NCBI RefSeq assembly: GCF_032854445.1
Contig: NC_088297.1
Span: 18,489,127 to 18,553,126 of the forward strand
Direction of reading: 5' to 3'
DNA from: Liolophura sinensis
Lineage: Eukaryota; Mollusca; Polyplacophora; Chitonida; Chitonidae
DNA: 64,000 bases
The position numbers were made by a program, and so were the translations under genes. This document shows, piece after piece, positions 58,445 through 64,000 of the stretch. The notes beneath the pieces were generated by a model, which saw only the letters and a list, made by a program, of their open reading frames with translations, did not search any database and was not told the origin of the DNA. The stretch's first letter is position 1; the number at the start of each line of letters is the position of its first letter.

Positions 58445-58592
58445 GGACCAATTCGGTGGCCTAGTTGTTAGAGCGTCAGCCTTGAAGTCGAGTTCTAACT
58501 CGAGTCGGGTGTTTGGATTTTAAACTCGCCTTGCCAAAAAGAAGACACAGTATATATGTACACACACCTAACCACGAATCGTCACCAGATGA
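58445..58592 (+). mobile_element. SINE-E with tRNA-like head, internal deletion
   Basis: The head reads GGTGGCCTAGTTGTTAGAGC, then GTCAGCCTTGAAGTCGAG, with box A at 58457-58467 and a box B-like AGTTCTAACTC at 58491-58501. The 3' body motif AAGAAGACACAGTATATATG follows within 70 bp, so about 200 bp of body is missing. This copy ties the family to a tRNA ancestor. Confidence 0.75.
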
Positions 58593-58689
58593 TTTGAGGT
58601 CTTAGAATGAGTGTAAGTCTCTTGCAAGTAAATTATGCAGAGAGTCTCCAGAATCTCTGGCGCTCTGCTTTGTGATTTTCTAATTCGCC

Positions 58690-59060
58690 TTAAGCGGGGG
58701 CTAGAAGCTGTATACTCACCGTGTTAAATTAGATCGCCATGTTGGATATGCTATCAAAGAGCAATTAAAATACATATTTTATTAGCGACATCTTACATAC
58801 AAACATTGTACAAGATTTGAATATTGATTACACTCATTCGTTTAAACATGCAATACGGCTTTCCAGTATCATTGAAAACTGCTAACCGTTCTTTGCATGA
58901 TTCCTTGTTAATTTCATACTTTAAAGCCTTTCTTGGTTTTTTGGTGACTTGTGTTGAACGTCGTGATGGGAATTGGCCTTACGGTTATTGACGTGGAACT
59001 TCCATCTCTGTTAAAGGCTGGTATGAGAATGTCTGATTTGACGCATATATTTGTGACACC
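58690..59060 (+). repeat. Element D, full-length reference copy
   Basis: Markers in order: GAGCAATTAAAATACATATT, TACAAGATTTGAATATTGAT, CATTGAAAACTGCTAACCGT, GCATGATTCCTTGTTAATTT, GGGAATTGGCCTTACGGTTA, TTAAAGGCTGGTATGAGAAT and TCTGATTTGACGCATATATT. Ends are judged by comparison with 13.8 kb. Confidence 0.78.
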
Positions 59061-59089
59061 TGAAATGTCAGATGAAACTCAAGTGTAAT

Positions 59090-59392
59090 TTCCTGGGTTA
59101 TGTCACACCTAAGACTTTAAAAGAGGAAGTTATAACTTCCTCGTTTGGCGTTCAGCATGAAGGGGATAGTCAACAACTGGTTAATCGGTATCAATATAAT
59201 GACTCGGGCGGGGCAGATTACTTGCCTTAAGTAAGGCGTCTCAGTGAAGCAACTCTAGATAAAAGAGCGGTGGAAATCCGTCCTGCAACAAGGAGGCACA
59301 TTGCATGCACATTAAGGATTCCTTCATCGTCATATAACAAAAATTGTTAAGTACGACGTTAAACCCCAAGCACTCACTCAATCACTCAAGTA
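59090..59392 (+). mobile_element. SINE-A, head missing
   Basis: It starts at GGTTATGTCACACCTAAGAC, just past box B, and runs through GAGGAAGTTATAACTTCCTC, CGGGCGGGGCAGATTACTTG and AAAAGAGCGGTGGAAATCCG to GTTAAACCCCAAGCACTCAC. Loss of the 5' end suggests incomplete reverse transcription. Confidence 0.88.
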
Positions 59393-59705
59393 TTGTTTTA
59401 AATGAAAACCTAGGCAAATACACTTAAAACAGCAGACCATAACCTAGCAACATTTTGCGTAATTCTAGTCCAGTGGGGCCTTATACATTATTAACATTAC
59501 AGTATGTATTAACAGAATAAAGCTTGATCCGTGGTGACAGAGGGCGAGTAATTTGGTACTGTTTAAGCATATAAATCAACATTTAGATTAAAACCCTATC
59601 TGAGTTAACATGGCAAGAGGCACTTCTTCTCGGGTTCCGTTTGACCATTTGCCATTTATCACGGTGTCGCTGTTTCAGTCTTACTCTGTATGCTGAAAGT
59701 CTACA
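59393..59705 (+). repeat. Element C, degenerate
   Basis: AACCTAGCAACATTTTGCGT, AATTCTAGTCCAGTGGGGCC, TTTAGATTAAAACCCTATCT, CGTTTGACCATTTGCCATTT and TTACTCTGTATGCTGAAAGT fit the C order. Confidence 0.7.
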
Positions 59706-60655
59706 CTACATTGTACAGTCTGCATTTTTTTAACGACGACATAAATATGCATTTTTGTATCCCACTCGAAACTCCAATCTGCTTTACTGGGATTTGGGGG
59801 ATGGCTAATCCTTGATAAATGTGTGCCTGCTTATCTTCCGCTAGTTCGATAGCATTTTTAAGCGTGGAGGTTTATCAGATAGCTGAGTAGGTGAACCAGT
59901 TTTATCTGAGCTTCCGGAGATTTTCTCCTGAACGTTGTCGTACGAGAAACACGTCCAATTTAAAATGCCCTTTATCGACTTGATATTCGCTTAAAACCAT
60001 ACTTTACATTTTTTTAAGTTTTATGTTTGGAAAAGCGAACATTTCTACGAATGAAGGTAAGAAAAGATTCGAGGTAAACCAGATGCCTTTGTCAATTTAC
60101 TGACGAACTCTCAAGAGATCATCGACAAACATGGTGATGTGGAAAGCTACCCACGGTCGTAGTCGGACGCTTATCGTCACGCAGGCCCCACGACGGAGAA
60201 ATCGACAAATTCCCTGGTCAACGCCTACGAGAAAGTATTAAACAAAGATCTTTCCTTTTTCATCAAGTTAGCATGCTATGGCCTTTTTATATCCTCTTGA
60301 AAACCTATAAGAACACATCAGTGACGGACAGTGGGTCGATTAGCTTGTGATATATGTAGAAAAGTGGCTGCAGTTTATGACAGATTGTAACAGTTTAATG
60401 GACACGGTACCGGGAATGACCATCACAAAATAGTCAACTCAGACGCCTCTGCTTGCTCTTGTTGGTTTTATGGCGCCATGAAACATAATCCGTGGTTAGC
60501 TGAGTATAACGAGGGGCTTAAGTGTGCGTGATGTAAGTTTGTTTTTCAGGCTTTCTTCGTTTCTCGTTCTATTTGCATTAAGAAACTTTTCAGAAAAGTT
60601 CAACGCCCACATCGTCATCAGCAAATACATTGTTCATGATGGGCCACGAAAGAAG
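59706..60655. other. No supported feature
   Basis: No repeat or gene signal recognised. Confidence 0.45.
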
Positions 60656-60740
60656 ATGGGGCCGTTCTTTTACAGGTTACGTGAGACAATTCGCCAGTTA
60701 TCCCACTGTCGTCATTTCTCTAGTTTTACAGCTGTATTGT
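60656..60740 (+). repeat. Element C 3' fragment
   Basis: CAGGTTACGTGAGACAATTC, GCCAGTTATCCCACTGTCGT and TCTCTAGTTTTACAGCTGTA resemble the right end of element C. Confidence 0.45.
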
Positions 60741-61262
60741 AGTTTTTTAATATCATGTGCTTCCAACCCACGACTAATCACGATCAACCATTTTGTCTTC
60801 TTGAGACATCAATGCTTTTGTGATTGCACGGCCATACTGTTTCCCTATAAAACCTGTCCTCAATAAGAGGCTAGAGAATTTCAAATTTGAATCGGACTAT
60901 ATCCTACATTTGATTGGTCAGAATCGAAGGCAGACACAGTTTATCCAATGATATGATCACCCTACAGTTTTCCATTTTTGTCGACTTTTCCTTTTGTCCA
61001 GCATGATGATATGGCGCTTATATAAATTTAAGACTACGATTTAAAATCAGGTTAGAAGTCTAGGTTTACGGTTTAAAACAGTGTGGGAAATGCCGACAGG
61101 AATGTCACTAAAACCTCAGAAACCGGGCAGTCTGGTTATGAATGAAACATTACTTGCGTCCAAACACGATGTGGGTTTTACCAGTAATACATGTAGAACC
61201 AATCAGGGCATAATTTCAATGGAGCGTTGCAAGCGCTCAGGGCGATCTCGCCTTCGGACGGG
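60741..61262. other. No supported feature
   Basis: A 61-codon frame (61081-61266) is unrecognised. Confidence 0.4.
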
Positions 61263-61500
61263 TTAAAGCTAGGTACACATTTTGAATGCTGATTTCATTC
61301 ATTCGCTTTGGACATACCTTGTGTCTTTCCAACATCACTTAAAACCGTTGACTGCTTTGCTCTGCAAGATTCCGTCCTAATTTTATACTTTATATACTTT
61401 CTCAGTTCGTTTGGGGTCTGCATTAAACGTTCTTGTGTTTATTGACCCTGAAAGTTCATTATGGTTTACAGCTGGTATACGAATATGCTTTTAGACGCAT
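61263..61500 (+). repeat. Element D, right two thirds
   Basis: TACACATTTTGAATGCTGAT, CTTTCCAACATCACTTAAAA, GCAAGATTCCGTCCTAATTT, TACTTTATATACTTTCTCAG, TTACAGCTGGTATACGAATA. It begins near the same internal point as the copy inserted at 39655. Confidence 0.75.
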
Positions 61501-61892
61501 AGACGGAGGGTGAGAGACAGCTTCATGCTCAAGTATTAATTTAATGTTAAGATATTCATGCGTGACATACTGTTTAATGTGTTTATTCATTTACTTAATT
61601 AAACGTTTAAAGTCGAACTTCACTTACATAGTTCACTTCAAATTAATGAGTGTAGAAATCATTACACATTTAAGTATAACAAGGACAGTCTAGTGGAAAC
61701 TGGAAACGGCCACGTGACATATTATGTTCCTGACAAGTCACATGGAATAAACTTTTCGCCGAAACCCCAGGAGCAGCGCTGGAACCGACAAATTTGTTGA
61801 TCGAGTGGAAGTTGGCAATAGTATTTTCAATAGTGTTGAAAATCATTTCTGAAGCTTGATGATTCCATAGTTAGACATGATGTTTTTACAAG
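61501..61892. other. No supported feature
   Basis: No repeat or gene signal recognised. Confidence 0.45.
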
Positions 61893-62158
61893 TTTACTGT
61901 TATTTATTTGATTGGTGTTTTACACCGTACTCAAGAATATTTCACTTATACGACGGCGGCCAGCATTATGGTGAAAGGAAACCGGGCCAAGCCCGGGGGG
62001 AACCCACGACCATCCGCAGGTTGCTGACAGACCTTCACACGGGAGAGGAAGCCAGCAAGAGCTGTAGCTGGACTTGAACTCACCGCGACCGCATTGGTGA
62101 GAGGTAGGGGGTCATTACGGTGCGCTAGCGCGCTAACCAACTGAGCCACGGAGGCCCC
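61893..62158 (-). mobile_element. SINE-B, full length, minus strand
   Basis: The tail GTTATTTATTTGATTGGTGT leads into TTTACACCGTACTCAAGAAT, CGACGGCGGCCAGCATTATG and GAGAGGAAGCCAGCAAGAGC. The head is intact: GCGCTAGCGCGCTAACCAAC then TGAGCCACGGAGGCC, containing reverse-strand box A. No convincing target duplication was found. Confidence 0.93.
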
Positions 62159-63723
62159 CTAGTTTGGCGTTAAGGTTTCAAACAGCGTATTTGTTTGCTG
62201 GATCGATGCGTCAGGGCAACAGTGCTCACGTTTGGCTCCTTAACTTTGTCTGTGTCCATTAACTATCGGCTAGTGTCATAAGCCGAATAGACAACGGTGG
62301 GTTAGTTATTAAACATTGCTGAATAGCTTGTTCTGAAAAGGTGGATAAAACTCATTTCTTGTTGTTAATCCTTTAAATTAACTGAAAATGAGAAAGTGAA
62401 GTGAGACGATTATGTTCGCTTCCAAACAAGGTGAACTTTTGAAAAGAAGATAAATTGTAACAGTTTGCTGCCACAATCAGGTCTAATATTCTGTCTTATA
62501 CCTGACAAATGGGCGCATTGGCGCCAACTGATTTTTGGGGGGAAACACAAGACGACACTTTCTGAATTTTTGTGTTTGTTAATATGACTATGGAAAGACC
62601 TGGGTTAATAAAAGTTCCCCAGAACATGAAGATGGCAACGTATTTATTGCGTGGATATGCCGCACTATGTTCAAAATCGCCGATAAAAAGCACGGTCAAA
62701 GATATTTTTCATTATTTAAAAGTGTCATTTCGGTGCATAAGTCATAAAACTCTTAAATAACAGAGTGGAAGTTTTGTTAAATGAGTCAGTAACGTTTCAA
62801 TGAAATGTTATTTGCAGCTCTTACTTAGGAAATAAAATTTTAGAACAATGATGGTATATTTCAGTTAGAACAGAAAGGGAGTAATGGTTTGTGGGCGATG
62901 TGTTGATCAGCACGAACAGTATCACATCGAATTCTCACACCCTGCGTGCATGGAGATTCCACACCTCAATCCTATAACCGCTTTCTCACAATGACGACGC
63001 GTGTGATCACACATGCCACGTGCTATTGTTGCATATCGATCGACTAGGACACACTTGATCATGTAACTCACTGCTTCTGATTAACGACTAACGATTAAAA
63101 TGAGGTGAGACTTTCGATTTTTTCTTTGTCTTCTCAGCAACACCAGACGAAGCCTGCATTCAGTTCAGGCGAAAGAATTTTTACCTAATGCTGCCGTATA
63201 TCACCCAACAGAGCAGACGTCATCTGCAGCGGGAGCTGGGAGAAAAAGAAATACATATATCTGAGATATGAGAATGTGAAATACTTGCCAGTGAAAACAG
63301 ATGTGTAAAACCCAGACACATTCTTTACTCTTCAGTACAAACCAGTCAACACATGCAAATGTGAAATGCAAAGATCTTGAATTCTGCAAAAATAGTTTAT
63401 TCCAAAATTGTTGAAGTTAAATTTTATCCAACTGTTTCACCTCATTTATAGACGAAGGAAAGTAACCACTGGGAAATATCCTGTTTACACACTTTGCGAC
63501 GTAATAGAATCGATACGTGCTTTATGACTGAGTTATTTGTTTCTTTGATTATACAATACCTGCGACCATTCTGTTTACTGAGCAGAAGTAGCATTATAGG
63601 TGGTTGAAACTGGAGTGCCTGAGGTAAACCAAGTCCATCCCCTCAGCCCAACATTTCAGCCTATTGATGTCAGACAACCCTCGCAGAGTGCAAACATGTT
63701 GCACCATTTAATATGTATGTATC
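62159..63723. other. 1.6-kb stretch without supported features
   Basis: No repeat family member or gene signal recognised. Confidence 0.45.
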
Positions 63724-64000
63724 TATTCTTGGGGCTTAACGTCGTGCTTGATATGACGACGAGGTGTTATCAGGATTGTGTACATACACCGTGTCTTCTG
63801 GTGACGGCGATTCCATGCCGCCACCAAAAGACAACAGACATGACAAAATACACAGTCATATTATACTGATACCGGATCAACCAGTCATGTTTCTTTGCTT
63901 CAACCTTGCTGAGCGCCAAGCGAGGCAGCAACAAGTACCATTTTAAACTCTTTGGTATGACCCGACCCGTGTTTGATCCGAGGGTTTTCCGACTTCGAGA
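63724..64000 (-). mobile_element. SINE-E, minus strand, cut by the window end
   Basis: TTCTTGGGGCTTAACGTCGT is the 3' end on the minus strand. Body motifs follow: GTGTACATACACCGTGTCTT, GCCGCCACCAAAAGACAACA, ATACTGATACCGGATCAACC, TGCTGAGCGCCAAGCGAGGC and CTTTGGTATGACCCGACCC. A box B-like GGATCAAACACGGGTCGGGT (minus strand) is present; box A should lie beyond position 64000. Confidence 0.85.

Overview
The window reads as gene-poor, AT-rich, repeat-dense nuclear DNA of an animal, most likely a marine mollusc. I infer this from many degenerate copies of several tRNA-headed SINE families whose tails (for example GGTGTTTTACGCCGTACTC and GGGGTTTAACGTCGTACTC) resemble repeats I know from bivalve and gastropod genomes. 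I cannot name the species. There are no bacterial operons, ribosomal RNA genes or CRISPR arrays. No complete protein gene can be supported.

For this annotation I named the dispersed families. SINE-A is about 365 bp, with a tRNA-like head and a GAGT-rich tail. SINE-B is about 265 bp, with a tRNA-like head and an AAAT-rich tail. SINE-E has a different tRNA head on a body related to SINE-A. Element C is about 370 bp and element D about 370 bp; neither has a visible RNA polymerase III promoter. Family F is a short dispersed repeat. Six SINE copies have clear target-site duplications of 10-15 bp, read directly from the sequence.

Layout: 1-3.4 kb holds a candidate exon, SINE-B fragments and an intact SINE-A. 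A 36-bp minisatellite of about 43 units fills 4.15-5.70 kb. At 6.4-8.2 kb there is an intact SINE-B, then a small minus-strand gene candidate with a decayed duplicate exon and a 70-bp inverted repeat. From 9.7 to 17 kb there are scattered repeats and one hypothetical ORF. Tandem arrays lie at 17.7-18.3, 21.3-21.9, 23.2-23.5 and 29.3-29.8 kb. From 30 to 43 kb are nested elements, a perfect 176-bp duplication, tandem repeats interrupted by SINEs, two G-quadruplex motifs and a pair of SINE-A copies. From 43 to 64 kb are mostly old fragments of B, C, D and E, with one better preserved SINE-B near 62 kb and a SINE-E cut by the window end.

The strongest observations are about genome dynamics. Elements D and E each interrupt the other at separate loci. 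SINEs have landed in or beside tandem arrays three times. One array carries two dyad-symmetric motifs, one of them the E-box core CACGTG, in most units. I found no evidence of an undescribed multi-gene system.
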